Positions 35,628 through 44,940 of a stretch of DNA of 64,000 nt are shown piece after piece. Under the pieces are notes generated by a model. The model did no database searches and was not told the origin of the DNA. It worked only from the letters and a program-made list of their open reading frames with translations. The stretch lies in the NCBI GenBank assembly GCA_019750135.1, contig JAIEOV010000009.1:58073-122072 (forward strand), given 5' to 3'. How positions within the stretch are numbered: position 1 is the first letter of the stretch; each line of letters starts with the position of its first letter. The DNA is from Reyranella sp. Its GTDB lineage: Bacteria > Pseudomonadota > Alphaproteobacteria > Reyranellales > Reyranellaceae. The translations under genes and the position numbers were made by a program.

Positions 35628-36596
35628 CTACTGCGGACGAAAACCGATGCGGTCCATGAGGTCAATCCCGCTTCTCACCGGGTCGGCCATGATGAGACGC
35701 ATGGCCTCGGGGCTGCCGGCCTCGATGTCGACCCCGGCCGTGCGCAGCGTCTCCTGCACCGCCGGGTCGGCGACCACGCGCTGCAATTCGTCGTTCAGTC
35801 GCTGGATGACGGGCTTCGGCAAACCGGCGGGACCCACCAGGCCATACCAGGCCGAGGCGTCGTATCCCGGAATGGTTTCGGCGATGGCGGGAATCTCGGG
35901 GGCCCCGGCACTGCGGCGAGCGCTGGTCACGCCGAGCGGCCGCAACTTGCCGCCGCGGACGAGCGGCATGCCGCCCGCGAGGCTCGGAATGTGCAGCTCG
36001 ACCTGGCCGCCCAGGGCGTCGGTGGTCGCCTGGGCCGTCGAGGCGTAGGGGATCTCCTCCAAGGAGATGCCGGTCCGGGATTCCATCAGCTTCATGGCGA
36101 TCCACGAGCCGGAACCCGGGCCCGAGGACGCGTAGCGCAGCCGCCCCGGCTCGCGCCTGGCCTGATCGATCAACTCGGCAATCGAGGCGATGGATGTCGT
36201 GGGCCCTGCGAGCACGACATTGGGCACGACGCCAACGAGGCCGATGGGCTCGAAGTTCTCGAGCGGCTTGAAGGTCACGCTTTTGTACAGTCGGGGCGCA
36301 AGCGTGAGCGCCAGCGATCCCAGCATGAGCGTATGGCCGTCCGCCGGCGCCCTCGCGACCTGGGCAGCGGCGATGCTGCCGCCAGCACCCGGCTTGTTCT
36401 CCACCACCACCGAGTTCTTCAGCCGCTCGCCCAGGCGATCGGCCAATAGCCGCGCGAGCAGATCAGTGGTCGTGCCGACGCTGAAACCGCACACGATGTG
36501 AATCGGCCTCGCCGGCCAGCTCTGCGTTTGCGCCGCGGCGGATCGCACCAGCAACGAGAGTGGGCCGAGAGCGGCAAAGGTACGGCGGCGCATCAT
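35628..36596 (-). CDS. Bug/TctC-family periplasmic solute receptor
   Basis: 322 residues from ATG 36596 (or 36593); a much longer upstream frame is not family-like. Short signal peptide RRRTFAALGPLSLLVRSAAAQ, then SWPARPIHIVCGFSVGTTTD, where the usual PFxAGG reads GFSVGT. NKPGAGGSIAAAQVA and DGHTLMLGS follow. It is first in the Bug-GGT-Bug operon, 37 bases before the GGT gene, and divergent from an MFS carrier. The altered ligand loop suggests a different ligand from the other Bug proteins here. Confidence 0.9.
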   Translation of the reverse strand: MMRRRTFAALGPLSLLVRSAAAQTQSWPARPIHIVCGFSVGTTTDLLARLLADRLGERLKNSVVVENKPGAGGSIAAAQVARAPADGHTLMLGSLALTLAPRLYKSVTFKPLENFEPIGLVGVVPNVVLAGPTTSIASIAELIDQARREPGRLRYASSGPGSGSWIAMKLMESRTGISLEEIPYASTAQATTDALGGQVELHIPSLAGGMPLVRGGKLRPLGVTSARRSAGAPEIPAIAETIPGYDASAWYGLVGPAGLPKPVIQRLNDELQRVVADPAVQETLRTAGVDIEAGSPEAMRLIMADPVRSGIDLMDRIGFRPQ

Positions 36597-36751
36597 CGGC
36601 GGCACGATAAGACTGTGCGCCGCGCTTGGCGATCCTGCACGCGACGCAATGGTCAGTGTCCTGCAAACCCCAGAAGATGGCCGCGTGCTCAATCTCAAGA
36701 TTGGAGAAGCGTCCGCGTAAACCAAGAGAAACATTTCAGGAGGACTCGCCA

Positions 36752-38065
36752 ATGTCCGCATCGAGTGCGCCTGCGTCCGCGTTGCCGTGGTGGAAAGAAC
36801 CCACCAAAGATCAGTGGTACGCCTATTGTGCTGCATGGCTTGGTTGGACGCTGGACGCGTTCGACTTCACCGTCTTCCTCCTGATCATGGCGCCGATCGC
36901 CAAGGAGTTCGGGGTCCCGCTGATCGAGGTGACCGCCGTCTTCTCGGTCACGCTGATCATGCGCCTGGGCGGCGCAACGGCGTCGGGCTGGCTGGCCGAT
37001 CGATTGGGGCGCCGGGCGCCGCTGATGATCTCCATCCTTTGGTATTCCTTCTGCAACCTCGCCGCGGGACTCTCTCCCACCTTCACGTTCCTGTTCGTGG
37101 CCAGGGCCTTGCTGGGCATCGGCATGGGCGCGGAATGGCCGGCCGGTGCGGCACTGGCGATGGAATCGTGGCCCGTTCGCTCGCGCGGCTTGATGTCCGG
37201 CGTGTTGCAGGGCTCATGGGGACTGGGCTTCGCGCTGTCGGCGCTGGCCTACGGCTTCCTTTACGAACCGCTCGAAAGCATGTCGCCCGGCTGGGGCTGG
37301 CGCGGCATGCTGATCCTGGGTGTGCTGCCGGCCCTGGTGTGCGTCTGGATCCGCATCTACGTGAAAGAGCCGGAAGTCTGGACGGAGAACAAGAAGATCC
37401 AGAACACGACCAAGAAGCAGGTGACGCTGCCGCTGTTCGCGATCTTCAAGCGCAAGTATCTGTGGAACACCTTCACCGGTTGCCTGTGGATGGCGGCGAA
37501 CTTCTGCGTCTACTACGCGATCTGGGCCATGCTGGGGACCTACCTGCAGAAGGAGCTGGGCTGGACACCGGTCCAGGTCGCCGTCCCGGTGTTCTGGGGC
37601 AACATCCTGACGTTCCTCGCCTGCAGCTTCTGGGGCGGGATGTCGGAACGGATCGGCCGGCGCTGGGCGCTCATGCTCCCTTGCGCCATCGCCATCTTCC
37701 TGGTGCCGATCTATCTGAACACGACCGATCCGATCTGGTTCCTCACGACCTTCCTGATCTTCATCTGCTTTGTCGGCGGCAAGGATGCGCTCAACCCGGG
37801 CTGGCTGTCGGAACGCTTTCCGACCGAGGTCCGGGCAACGGCAGCAGGCTTCGTCTATCACCAGGGAGCGGTCTGGGGAGCGGCTGTTGCGCCTCTGCTG
37901 ACGTACTTCGCGGTGAACCAGGGCATGGGCTTTGCCAAGCCGATGATGTACGGCACGATCGGTTCGCTGGTCGTGTATGTGATCGCGGTCTACCTCGGCC
38001 CGGAAACCAAGGGCAAGGTGATGACCGCCGATCTCGAGGTGATCGAGAACGAGATACCGGCCTGA
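36752..38065 (+). CDS. MFS transporter, metabolite:H+ symporter (NanT/JEN1-like)
   Basis: 437 residues from ATG 36752, preceded by CAGGAGG. Twelve membrane helices are expected. The first begins AAWLGWTLDAFDFTVFLLIMAP, typical of the sialate/lactate/aromatic-acid symporters, and the loop-2 MFS motif is GWLADRLGRRAPLM. A second-half GGMSERIGRRWALM repeats this. It is likely to import an organic acid with protons. It is divergent from the Bug-GGT-Bug operon. Confidence 0.9.
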   Translation: MSASSAPASALPWWKEPTKDQWYAYCAAWLGWTLDAFDFTVFLLIMAPIAKEFGVPLIEVTAVFSVTLIMRLGGATASGWLADRLGRRAPLMISILWYSFCNLAAGLSPTFTFLFVARALLGIGMGAEWPAGAALAMESWPVRSRGLMSGVLQGSWGLGFALSALAYGFLYEPLESMSPGWGWRGMLILGVLPALVCVWIRIYVKEPEVWTENKKIQNTTKKQVTLPLFAIFKRKYLWNTFTGCLWMAANFCVYYAIWAMLGTYLQKELGWTPVQVAVPVFWGNILTFLACSFWGGMSERIGRRWALMLPCAIAIFLVPIYLNTTDPIWFLTTFLIFICFVGGKDALNPGWLSERFPTEVRATAAGFVYHQGAVWGAAVAPLLTYFAVNQGMGFAKPMMYGTIGSLVVYVIAVYLGPETKGKVMTADLEVIENEIPA

Positions 38066-38087
38066 CATCCGGGTCGACGTTGAAGAG

Positions 38088-38112
38088 ACGATCGGGACAT
38101 TGTCCCGATCGT
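38088..38112. terminator. Bidirectional hairpin between convergent genes
   Basis: ACGATCGGGACA / TGTCCCGATCGT are perfect 12-base complements separated by one base, giving a stem of about 10 bp with a small loop, then TTTCC. It is placed between the MFS stop (38065) and the DUF2867 stop (38122), which converge. The weak T-run limits confidence. Confidence 0.6.
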
Positions 38113-38121
38113 TTCCGTCGC

Positions 38122-38631
38122 CTAACCCCTCACCGCTCTTGCCGCCTGTTCCAGACTCGCCCGCGCGATCACGCGGTGGAACGGCGCGATCACCGCCAGG
38201 TACGTCCGGCCCAGCCAGTTATGGCAATGGACCACCGTGACCACGACCAGCTCCCGTCCGTCTGTCGCGCCCGCACGCAGCAGGAGCGCGACTCGAAAGT
38301 CGAGATGCCGGTCGTCCTCGCCCAGCACCAACTCCCCCGCGCTCTGCGAAAGCAGCGGAAAGAAGCCGATCACCGGCCCCCGCGCCGCCGCGGCAGCGCC
38401 GACCGCGCGAGAAGACTTGACGCCGACCGGCGCCATGATCGCATCGCGCATCCGCGTGAGCGCGCGAATCCACCAGGCCTGCCGCTCCAACCCCGCGCGC
38501 GCCAGCCCTTCGAGATCGTCGTTTGCCCCCGGCGGCAGGCGAATCGCGAACGCATCCAACAGGTTCGCACCCACGTAACGCGGCGCCAGCACGCTGTCGG
38601 AGGGCACGGGCACCGCATGGGCTTTGAACAT
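38122..38631 (-). CDS. DUF2867-family protein
   Basis: 169 residues. The C-terminal ELVVVTVVHCHNWLGRTYLAVIAPFHRVIARASLEQAAR is the typical end of DUF2867 proteins, often fused to or found with NAD(P)-binding proteins. Soluble, function unknown. It lies 8 bases after the Bug receptor gene as the last member of a five-gene minus-strand operon. Confidence 0.8.
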   Translation of the reverse strand: MFKAHAVPVPSDSVLAPRYVGANLLDAFAIRLPPGANDDLEGLARAGLERQAWWIRALTRMRDAIMAPVGVKSSRAVGAAAAARGPVIGFFPLLSQSAGELVLGEDDRHLDFRVALLLRAGATDGRELVVVTVVHCHNWLGRTYLAVIAPFHRVIARASLEQAARAVRG

Positions 38632-38639
38632 TGTGCGCG

Positions 38640-39602
38640 CTACTCCACGCGAATGTTGCCGGCCTTCGCGATAGCGCCGAAATCGGCGCGTTCAGCCTTG
38701 ATGAAGCTCAGCGTCTCGGCCGGCGTCGTGATGCGTGGTGAAGCGCCCAGGTCGCGGATACGCGCGGCGATGGCCTCTTCACGCAGCGCCTGATTGATCA
38801 CGGTGTTCAGCCTCTGGATGATCTCGTCCGGGGTTCCCTTGGGCGCCATGAAGGCATACCAGGCCACCCATTCGCGCGGATCGAGGCCGAGTTCGAGCAT
38901 GGTCGACACTTCAGGCAGGCGTTCCGAACGCTCGCGAGAGGTGACGGCCAGCGCGCGCAACTTGCCAGCCGCGATGTGCGCCGAACTCGCGCCGAGGCTG
39001 TCCAAGGTGACCGGCACTTCGCCGCCGATCACCGCCATGAGCGATTGCGGCGTGCTGCGGTAAGGCACGGCGGGCATGTCCAGCTTGTGGCGGATCTTGG
39101 TGTCTTCCACGACCAGGTGCGGAATGCTGCCGGATGCGGGCAGGCCATAGCGCCAGGTACCCGGTTCGGCCTGCACCCGGGCAATGAACTCCGGCATGGT
39201 CCGCTGCGGCAGCGCCGGGTTGAGCACCCAGACCAGCGGCGAGGTCACCGCCACCGAAATGGAGCTCAGCTCGTCGACGGGATCGAACGGCATGTTGGGA
39301 TAGATGCTGCTGCCGATGGAAATGGCGCCGACATGAGCGAACATGAAGGTATAGCCATCGGGCTGGCTGCGCTGGACTTCCTGCATGCCGATGATGCCAT
39401 TGGCGCCCGGCTTGTTGTCGACGACCACAGGCTGCCCGAGCAATTCGGCGAGCCGAGGAGCCAGGATGCGGGCATAGACCTCATAGCCGCCGGCCGCGCT
39501 GGGAACGACGAGCCGCAGCCGCCGGTTGGGCCAATCGCTTCCTTGAGCGAGAGCAGGCGACGTCGCCAAAAGACCGAGCGCAGCGCGGCGTGTCAGGCGC
39601 AT
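38640..39602 (-). CDS. Bug/TctC-family periplasmic solute receptor
   Basis: 320 residues. Short signal peptide (MRLTRRAALGLLATSPALAQG), then DWPNRRLRLVVPSAAGG. Motifs VVDNKPGANGIIGMQEVQRS, DGYTFMFAHVG, and VPYRSTPQSLMAVIGGEV. It is located between an MBL hydrolase (21 bases upstream) and the DUF2867 gene. Confidence 0.92.
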   Translation of the reverse strand: MRLTRRAALGLLATSPALAQGSDWPNRRLRLVVPSAAGGYEVYARILAPRLAELLGQPVVVDNKPGANGIIGMQEVQRSQPDGYTFMFAHVGAISIGSSIYPNMPFDPVDELSSISVAVTSPLVWVLNPALPQRTMPEFIARVQAEPGTWRYGLPASGSIPHLVVEDTKIRHKLDMPAVPYRSTPQSLMAVIGGEVPVTLDSLGASSAHIAAGKLRALAVTSRERSERLPEVSTMLELGLDPREWVAWYAFMAPKGTPDEIIQRLNTVINQALREEAIAARIRDLGASPRITTPAETLSFIKAERADFGAIAKAGNIRVE

Positions 39603-39623
39603 CGATGTGTCCTCCGAGTGGCG

Positions 39624-40499
39624 TCAGCCCTTCACGTATTCCAGGCGGAAGCCGTCGCCCCAGCGCTTGATGTGGCCGACCGAGGGCGACGGGAAGTGCA
39701 TGGTGCAGCACAACGTGTCGGTGTCGCAGTAGCGCTCGAAGAAACTCCGGCGCGTCCGGACCGCCTGGTCGCGGTCAGTGTCGACGCGCATGACCAAGTC
39801 AGGATATCGGGCCTGGATCGGCGAATGGATCAGATCGCCGGTGAACACCGCGGCGTCGCCGCCTTTGCCGGCGCAGACGGCGAAGTGGTCGGGCGTGTGG
39901 CCCGGCGTCGGGCTCAATCGGATATGGTCGTTCAGCGCATGATCGCTGTTGACCAGTTCGGCCCGGTTGGCCTCGATGATCGGCAGCACGCTGTCGGTGA
40001 TCTGGTCGAGCGGCGTCTTCTGATGGATCTCGCTCCAGTAGGTGTATTCCTTCTTCGAGAACAGGTAGCGCGCCTTGGGAAAGGTCGGGACCCAGCGGCC
40101 ATTCTCCAGTCGCGTGTTCCAGCCGACGTGATCGCCGTGCAGATGCGTGCACATCACGAAATCGATGTCCTCGACGCCGAGGCCGGCCGCCTTCAGCGCC
40201 GTCATCCAGTTGGGGTCGGTCTTCTTGTTCCAGGTCGGCCGCAGCGGGAAGTTCTTGTCGTTGCCGATGCAGCTGTCGACCAGGATGTTATGGTGCGGCG
40301 TCTTCACGACATACGACTGGAAGCACAGCACGACATTGCCGCTCGCGCTGTCATAGCCGCCGGGGGCCAGCCAGGAGAGGTTCTCGCCGAGGACTTCTTT
40401 CGACAATGTCGGCAGGAAGTCGAGCATCGGCGTGAAGCCGGCCTCCTGCTCGACGATCCGGTGGATGGTCATGTCGTTGACGGAAAAACTCGTGCGCAT
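39624..40499 (-). CDS. Metallo-beta-lactamase-fold hydrolase (lactonase-like)
   Basis: 291 residues from ATG 40499 with GAGGAG upstream. The zinc motif is CTHLHGDHVGWN (HxHxDH), followed by a ligand His in PTPGHTPDHF and Asp in FTGDLIHS. The overall pattern resembles AHL lactonase-like and related MBL hydrolases that open lactones or cleave esters. No signal peptide is obvious. Third gene of the LLM-MFS-MBL-Bug-DUF2867 operon. Confidence 0.9.
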   Translation of the reverse strand: MRTSFSVNDMTIHRIVEQEAGFTPMLDFLPTLSKEVLGENLSWLAPGGYDSASGNVVLCFQSYVVKTPHHNILVDSCIGNDKNFPLRPTWNKKTDPNWMTALKAAGLGVEDIDFVMCTHLHGDHVGWNTRLENGRWVPTFPKARYLFSKKEYTYWSEIHQKTPLDQITDSVLPIIEANRAELVNSDHALNDHIRLSPTPGHTPDHFAVCAGKGGDAAVFTGDLIHSPIQARYPDLVMRVDTDRDQAVRTRRSFFERYCDTDTLCCTMHFPSPSVGHIKRWGDGFRLEYVKG

Positions 40500-40552
40500 C
40501 GCTGGCGTCTCCTCACCGGTGGCTATTCTAATGGGGCTATCCGAGTGCCGCG

Positions 40553-41788
40553 CTATCGTAGCCCACGCCCGCGCCGGTGGGCAGTCGCCATCGTAAGCGC
40601 GGCGAGCGCCTGAAGCGTCGCGGTCAACACCAGCGCCCAGCTGTAGCCGTCCGGGTCCCAGCCATCCGACGCGGTGCGCGGCCAGAGATCGAGGATCCAG
40701 CCGATCGCCGCCTGGACCGCGAACGCTCCACCCAGCGTCAGCGTGTTCACGGCGGTCGAGACCCGTCCGGTCTGCTCGGGCGGAAACATCTGGCATACCG
40801 CGAGGTAGCCGACCGGGCCGGCCGTGCCGAACACCGCGATCGCGAGCCAGAGCACGAGCACGACCGAAGGTCGGCTCGGCTGCAGCATGAGGCCGGCCTG
40901 CAGCAGCACCATGACGACGAGGCACACGATCGGAACGAGAAACGGCGGTGAGCCGGCCCTGATCGCCCGGCTGGCGGCGCTGCCGGTCAGCAGGCTGCCC
41001 GCGACCATCGCGAAAGTGTAGAGGAGCAGCACGCCGGCACGGGCCGCGCCGTCCATGCCGGCCACGTCGCGCAGCCAGGGGCCTGCCCAAAGGCCCAGAT
41101 AGGCGAAGTTGAACATCGACAGCGTCGCGGCCGCCGGACCGAACCGCCAGAAGGTCCGCGAAGCCAGAATGCGACCGCTCAGGGCAATGTCGGCCCGCAA
41201 GGTTCGCGCCGAGCCAGAAGCACGCGGCTTGTCCGGCACCGACAGGAAGATCCAGGCGGCCACGCCAAGCGCCACCAGGCACAGGATCCAGAAGACGCCG
41301 CGCCAGCCGAACGCGGGCAGCAGGGCCTGGACGGGCGACGTCGTGAGCGCGCTGCCGAGCGCGCCGATCGCCGTCGCGATGCCGGTCACGTACGCGACTC
41401 GGCTGCGTTCGAACCAGTCGGCATGGGCCTTGATCACCGCCATCAGGCCGGCGGAGACCCCGATGCCGAGGACGATCCGCGCCACGGCGAGCCCGGCAAA
41501 GCCCGGCGACAGCGCGAACAGCGCGAAGCCCAGCGCCGCGAGCAACGTCAGCACGGCCTGGACGCGGCGCGCGCCGAACGCGTCGAGCGCGACGCCCAAC
41601 GGCAGCTGCGCGGCCGCGTAGGCGGCAAACAGGCACGCGGCCAGCACGCCCAGCTCGACGGCGGACAGGCCGAGCTCCACGGCGAGCACGGGGCCGACAA
41701 TCGCCATCACCGTCCGCGCCGCCTGGTTCATGAAGTTTGCCGCGGCCAGCGGGAAGGTCACACGCGCCAGCATCGGGGGCAGCAGCAT
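40553..41788 (-). CDS. MFS transporter
   Basis: 411 residues from ATG 41788; the LLM gene stop overlaps it by one base (TGATG). Twelve hydrophobic segments, starting VTFPLAAANFMNQAARTVMAIVGPVLA, with the loop-2 motif LGVALDAFGARRVQAV in degenerate form and GRVSTAVNTLTLGGAFAVQA in the last third. Likely an importer or exporter of the operon's substrate. Gap of 53 bases before the MBL gene. Confidence 0.87.
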   Translation of the reverse strand: MLLPPMLARVTFPLAAANFMNQAARTVMAIVGPVLAVELGLSAVELGVLAACLFAAYAAAQLPLGVALDAFGARRVQAVLTLLAALGFALFALSPGFAGLAVARIVLGIGVSAGLMAVIKAHADWFERSRVAYVTGIATAIGALGSALTTSPVQALLPAFGWRGVFWILCLVALGVAAWIFLSVPDKPRASGSARTLRADIALSGRILASRTFWRFGPAAATLSMFNFAYLGLWAGPWLRDVAGMDGAARAGVLLLYTFAMVAGSLLTGSAASRAIRAGSPPFLVPIVCLVVMVLLQAGLMLQPSRPSVVLVLWLAIAVFGTAGPVGYLAVCQMFPPEQTGRVSTAVNTLTLGGAFAVQAAIGWILDLWPRTASDGWDPDGYSWALVLTATLQALAALTMATAHRRGRGLR

Positions 41789-42753
41789 CAGGCAAGCTTT
41801 GACAGCACGCCGTCGCGGAAGCGATGCATGTTGTCGATGGTGCCCTGCAGGGTCTGCGCCTCGCCATAGCCGAACAGCCGAACGTCGACAGAGCTGACGC
41901 CGAAGTCCTTCAGCCGCCTGATGTCCCCGACCCAGTCGGAGTCGCCGCCGGTGAACAGTTCGTTCTCGCCCTCGATGCTGCCGCGCGGACGCACGCCGGG
42001 GCCGGTGAGGACCCGATAGGCGAGCGCGATCTCCTTCGGATCGCGGCCGCCGCGATCGCAGAACCCACGGAAGCGTTCCAGCCCCTGCTTGAAGGTCGAG
42101 GCCGTGTTCATCGGATGCTGCGGGTTGGTGCCGACCGGATACCAACCGTGGGCATAGCGGACGGTGCGACGCAGCGCCGGCGCGCTTTCGCCGCCCACCC
42201 AGATCGGAATCGGCTTCTGCACCGGCTTGGGCGTGAAGACCACGTCGTCGAAGCTCACATACTTGCCGCTGAATATCGGCATCTCGGCCGACCACAGTTC
42301 CCGGCACGCCGCCATCCATTCGTCGGTCACGTTGCCGCGATCGTCGAACGGCGCGGCGCCGATGGCCTCGAACTCCTCGCGGCACCAGCCGACGCCGATG
42401 CCCAAGGTCAGGCGGCCCTTGGAGAGATGGTCGATGGTGGACAGCACCTTGGCCGTCAGCACGGCCGGGCGATGCGGCACCACCATGACCGAAAGGACGA
42501 AGCGCAGCTTCTTCGTCAGCGCGGCGACGAAGGCTGTCGTCGTCAGCTGCTCGAGCCACGCGGCCGAGGCGCCCGCCGGGAACTCGCCGGTCCCGGTATA
42601 GGGATATTTCGACTGCAGGTTGCTCGGCACCATGATGTGGTCGCTGATGGTGACGTAGTCGAAGCCCAGCGCCTCGCCTTCCGTGACGATCCGGACCAGG
42701 GTGTCCGGCTCGATCAGCGGACCCGTGGTGGGCAGGTTGAAGCCGATCTGCAT
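41788..42753 (-). CDS. LLM-class flavin/F420-like oxidoreductase
   Basis: 321 residues from ATG 42753 with CAGGAGGAGAAC upstream; an upstream in-frame start lacks support. It has the pattern of the TIGR03619-like LLM group: MQIGFNLPTTGPLIEPD, GFDYVTISDHIMVP, LDHLSKGRLTLGIGVGWCREEFEA (written with TIDHLSKGR), and PKPVQKPIPIWVGGESAPALRRTVRYAHGW. This group often uses F420 in Actinobacteria, but FMN is likely here. First gene of a five-gene operon. Confidence 0.88.
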   Translation of the reverse strand: MQIGFNLPTTGPLIEPDTLVRIVTEGEALGFDYVTISDHIMVPSNLQSKYPYTGTGEFPAGASAAWLEQLTTTAFVAALTKKLRFVLSVMVVPHRPAVLTAKVLSTIDHLSKGRLTLGIGVGWCREEFEAIGAAPFDDRGNVTDEWMAACRELWSAEMPIFSGKYVSFDDVVFTPKPVQKPIPIWVGGESAPALRRTVRYAHGWYPVGTNPQHPMNTASTFKQGLERFRGFCDRGGRDPKEIALAYRVLTGPGVRPRGSIEGENELFTGGDSDWVGDIRRLKDFGVSSVDVRLFGYGEAQTLQGTIDNMHRFRDGVLSKLA

Positions 42754-42851
42754 GGCGTTCTCCTCCTGCCGGGACGATACGCGAGCGAGATCGCCGTGTC
42801 GCAAGTCGCTGTAGTAGTATTTCGCAAACCTGACTGGAAAGGATCGACCTC

Positions 42852-43247
42852 GTGACCCTCACCCTTGCGGATGCCAATCGCGTCATCGCCGGCGCCATCG
42901 AGAAGGCCGAGCAGCTCGGCGCCAAGATGAACATCGCCGTGTGCGACGCCGGCGGGCGGCTGCTTGCCTTCCAGCGCATGGACGGCGCCATGTGGGCCGG
43001 CTCCTTCGGCAGTCAGGGCAAGGCCATGGCCTCGGCCGCCTTCGGACGCCCGAGCGGCGACCTCACGCCACGCGCCGACCATCCGACCTTGCGCGGCATC
43101 GCCGCGGCCGAAGGCAACCACATGTTCTATGGCCAGGGCGCCGTGCCGATCTTCCGCCAGGGCGTCCTGGTCGGCGCCTGCGGCGTCGGCGGCGGGACCG
43201 CGCAGGAAGACGAGGATTGCGCCCGCGCCGGGGCGGAGAAGCTCTGA
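42852..43247 (+). CDS. GlcG/HbpS-family protein
   Basis: 131 residues starting at GTG 42852. It has the compact GlcG/HbpS pattern: LADANRVIAGAIEKAEQLG, NIAVCDAGGRLLAFQRMDGA, SQGKAMASAAFGRPSG, and PIFRQGVLVGACGVGGGTAQEDEDCARAG. Members bind haem or corrinoids or are accessory to glycolate and diol metabolism. It is divergent from the LLM operon with 98 bases between. Confidence 0.85.
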   Translation: MTLTLADANRVIAGAIEKAEQLGAKMNIAVCDAGGRLLAFQRMDGAMWAGSFGSQGKAMASAAFGRPSGDLTPRADHPTLRGIAAAEGNHMFYGQGAVPIFRQGVLVGACGVGGGTAQEDEDCARAGAEKL

Positions 43248-43407
43248 GTCCTCCGACCAGGGGGATGCGCAACAAAATGCCATTTCGGACCTTTCCGCTA
43301 TTTCCGCTACCGGTTCTTCACTCGGCCGGGTAGGCCGGCCCGGCGGCGCGCGAGACGACACACCGCCAATATAACCTAAGTTCTCTTCATTGTAAACCGG
43401 GGTGCTG

Positions 43408-43445
43408 GTTTTTGCGTCCCATAAGGGGCCTATGAGCGCAAAAAC
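43408..43445. repeat. Stem-loop with A/T-rich outer stem in a convergent intergenic region
   Basis: GTTTTTGCG at 43408-43416 pairs with CGCAAAAAC at 43437-43445, and CCCATA / TATGAG continue the stem with one mismatch around an AGGGGCC loop. It lies in the 246-base interval between the GlcG-like and esterase genes, which converge. No T-run follows on either strand, so it is not a classical terminator. The rest of the interval shows no other recognisable feature. Confidence 0.45.
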
Positions 43446-43493
43446 GGTCGGGCTGAGCAGCGATGCCAGCAGTGCTGTAATCGTTCAACAGCT

Positions 43494-44819
43494 TCAGGGA
43501 ATCGGATAGCCCTTCCACAGCCACTCGAGCGCATGCGGTAGTGTCTGGCCGACCGTCGGGCGGTCGACGTGCTTGGAGTTGCGCGCGAACACGAACTGGT
43601 AGTGGTAGCCCTTGTCGGCCAGGACCTTGGCCATCAGCTCGGCCGCCAGCACCCAGTCGTGCATGCCGTCGGCCATGACCGGGTTGGGATAGAAGAGATC
43701 CTGATCGCCGACGGCAAACCAGAAGCGGATCGGCTTGGCAGGCGCACTGGGAATCAGCGGTGAGCCAGCCGGCTCGCCGGGTGTGATGGCATTGCCGGGA
43801 TTCTTGACGTGGAGGTTGGGCCCGGCCGGACCGGTCCACGGGCTGTGGTACTCCCAGGCGCCGCCGCGCAGCGCAGGATCGTACGGCCATTGCTGGTTCA
43901 CCATGGTCGGCGAATAGGCCAGCACCCGGCGATAGAGCTCGGGATGGAACCACGCCATGGTGAAGGCCGCCGCGCCGCTCGAGCTCAGGCCAAGGGTCGC
44001 GCGACCGTCGGGATTCTTCGTCAGCGTCACGCCCGCGTTCTTCTCGACGAGAGGCAGCACCTCGCCTTCGACGAACTGCGTGTAGACGCCGTTCACCGCG
44101 TCGTACTCCTTGCCGCGCTGGCTGCCCTGGGCGTCCTGCCCGCCATTGCCGATCTGGATGGCGACCATCGGCGGGATGCGCTTCTGGGCGATCAGGTTGT
44201 CGAGGATGGCGGAGAGGTCCTTGTAGGCGGTCGAGCCGCCGTCGCCCAACACGATGAACGGCATCTCGGTGCCGCGTACGTAGCCTGCCGGCACATACAC
44301 GGCGATCGGTCGCGTCCAGGTGCCGGGATGGCTGGTGGTCACGATCATGTTCGACTTGTCGCCCGGCGCCGTCTGCGTGCGCATGATCGAGCCGTTGCCG
44401 CAGCCGGTTGGCGAGTCGTCGCGGATGAGTCCGGGGTTGTAGATGACGCTCTCCTTCGACGACATGTCGAAGGAGACGGTGGTGCCCTTCGGCACGCCGT
44501 CCTTGGCAACGGTCTCGGGCGCGGGATTGTGCGTCGGGCCGATGAGGAAATTGCCCTCCGCGCCGGCCGGCGGCAGCGTGCCGTCGGGCAGCTCGACCTT
44601 CTTCACATACTGCGCGCTCTTGGGATCGCGCGTCGGCGGCTGGGTGCTGAAGTCGAGGCCCGTCGTGTCGATGAAGAAGGGCGCCGCCTTGTCCTTGTCG
44701 TTGGCGCCGGACGGAACGACGAAGTTCTGTGTCACGCAGACCGGCTGCGCCATCGCCGTTGGAATGCACCATGCGGCCGCAAGCATGGTGGCCGCGACAA
44801 CCGCCCGCGTATGGATCAT
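43494..44819 (-). CDS. Exported esterase of the enterochelin-esterase (Fes/D) family
   Basis: 441 residues with a signal peptide (cleavage after PTAMA). The alpha/beta-hydrolase domain occupies the C-terminal two thirds: PIAVYVPAGYVRGTEMPFIVLGDGG, nucleophile elbow GLSSSGAAAF (Ser), acid in AVGDQDLFYP, and His in NSKHVDRPT. An N-terminal beta-rich domain precedes it, as in Fes-like proteins. It may cleave siderophore esters or other periplasmic esters. Divergent from an ABC binding-protein gene 121 bases away. Confidence 0.85.
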   Translation of the reverse strand: MIHTRAVVAATMLAAAWCIPTAMAQPVCVTQNFVVPSGANDKDKAAPFFIDTTGLDFSTQPPTRDPKSAQYVKKVELPDGTLPPAGAEGNFLIGPTHNPAPETVAKDGVPKGTTVSFDMSSKESVIYNPGLIRDDSPTGCGNGSIMRTQTAPGDKSNMIVTTSHPGTWTRPIAVYVPAGYVRGTEMPFIVLGDGGSTAYKDLSAILDNLIAQKRIPPMVAIQIGNGGQDAQGSQRGKEYDAVNGVYTQFVEGEVLPLVEKNAGVTLTKNPDGRATLGLSSSGAAAFTMAWFHPELYRRVLAYSPTMVNQQWPYDPALRGGAWEYHSPWTGPAGPNLHVKNPGNAITPGEPAGSPLIPSAPAKPIRFWFAVGDQDLFYPNPVMADGMHDWVLAAELMAKVLADKGYHYQFVFARNSKHVDRPTVGQTLPHALEWLWKGYPIP

Positions 44820-44940
44820 TCGTATTCTCCCGGAAGTGGCAAGTCTTCGTGGCTCGCCTGGAGAAAACAGTGTCCGGTAATCTGCGATGGGTCAAGCGAT
44901 TGGCGACAATTGGCACAGACGTTGCGACGGTCATTAGTCC

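Noticed and set aside
39624..42991. Very long minus-strand frames (747 and 812 codons) spanning the MBL, MFS and LLM genes
   Set aside because: Only part of each frame is protein-like. The family-like starts at 40499 and 41788 have ribosome-binding sites or start/stop overlaps, and the upstream parts are antisense or out-of-frame shadows of neighbouring genes.
43408..43445. Stem-loop as a rho-independent terminator
   Set aside because: The A/T runs are inside the stem rather than after it on either strand, so it is listed only as an inverted repeat.
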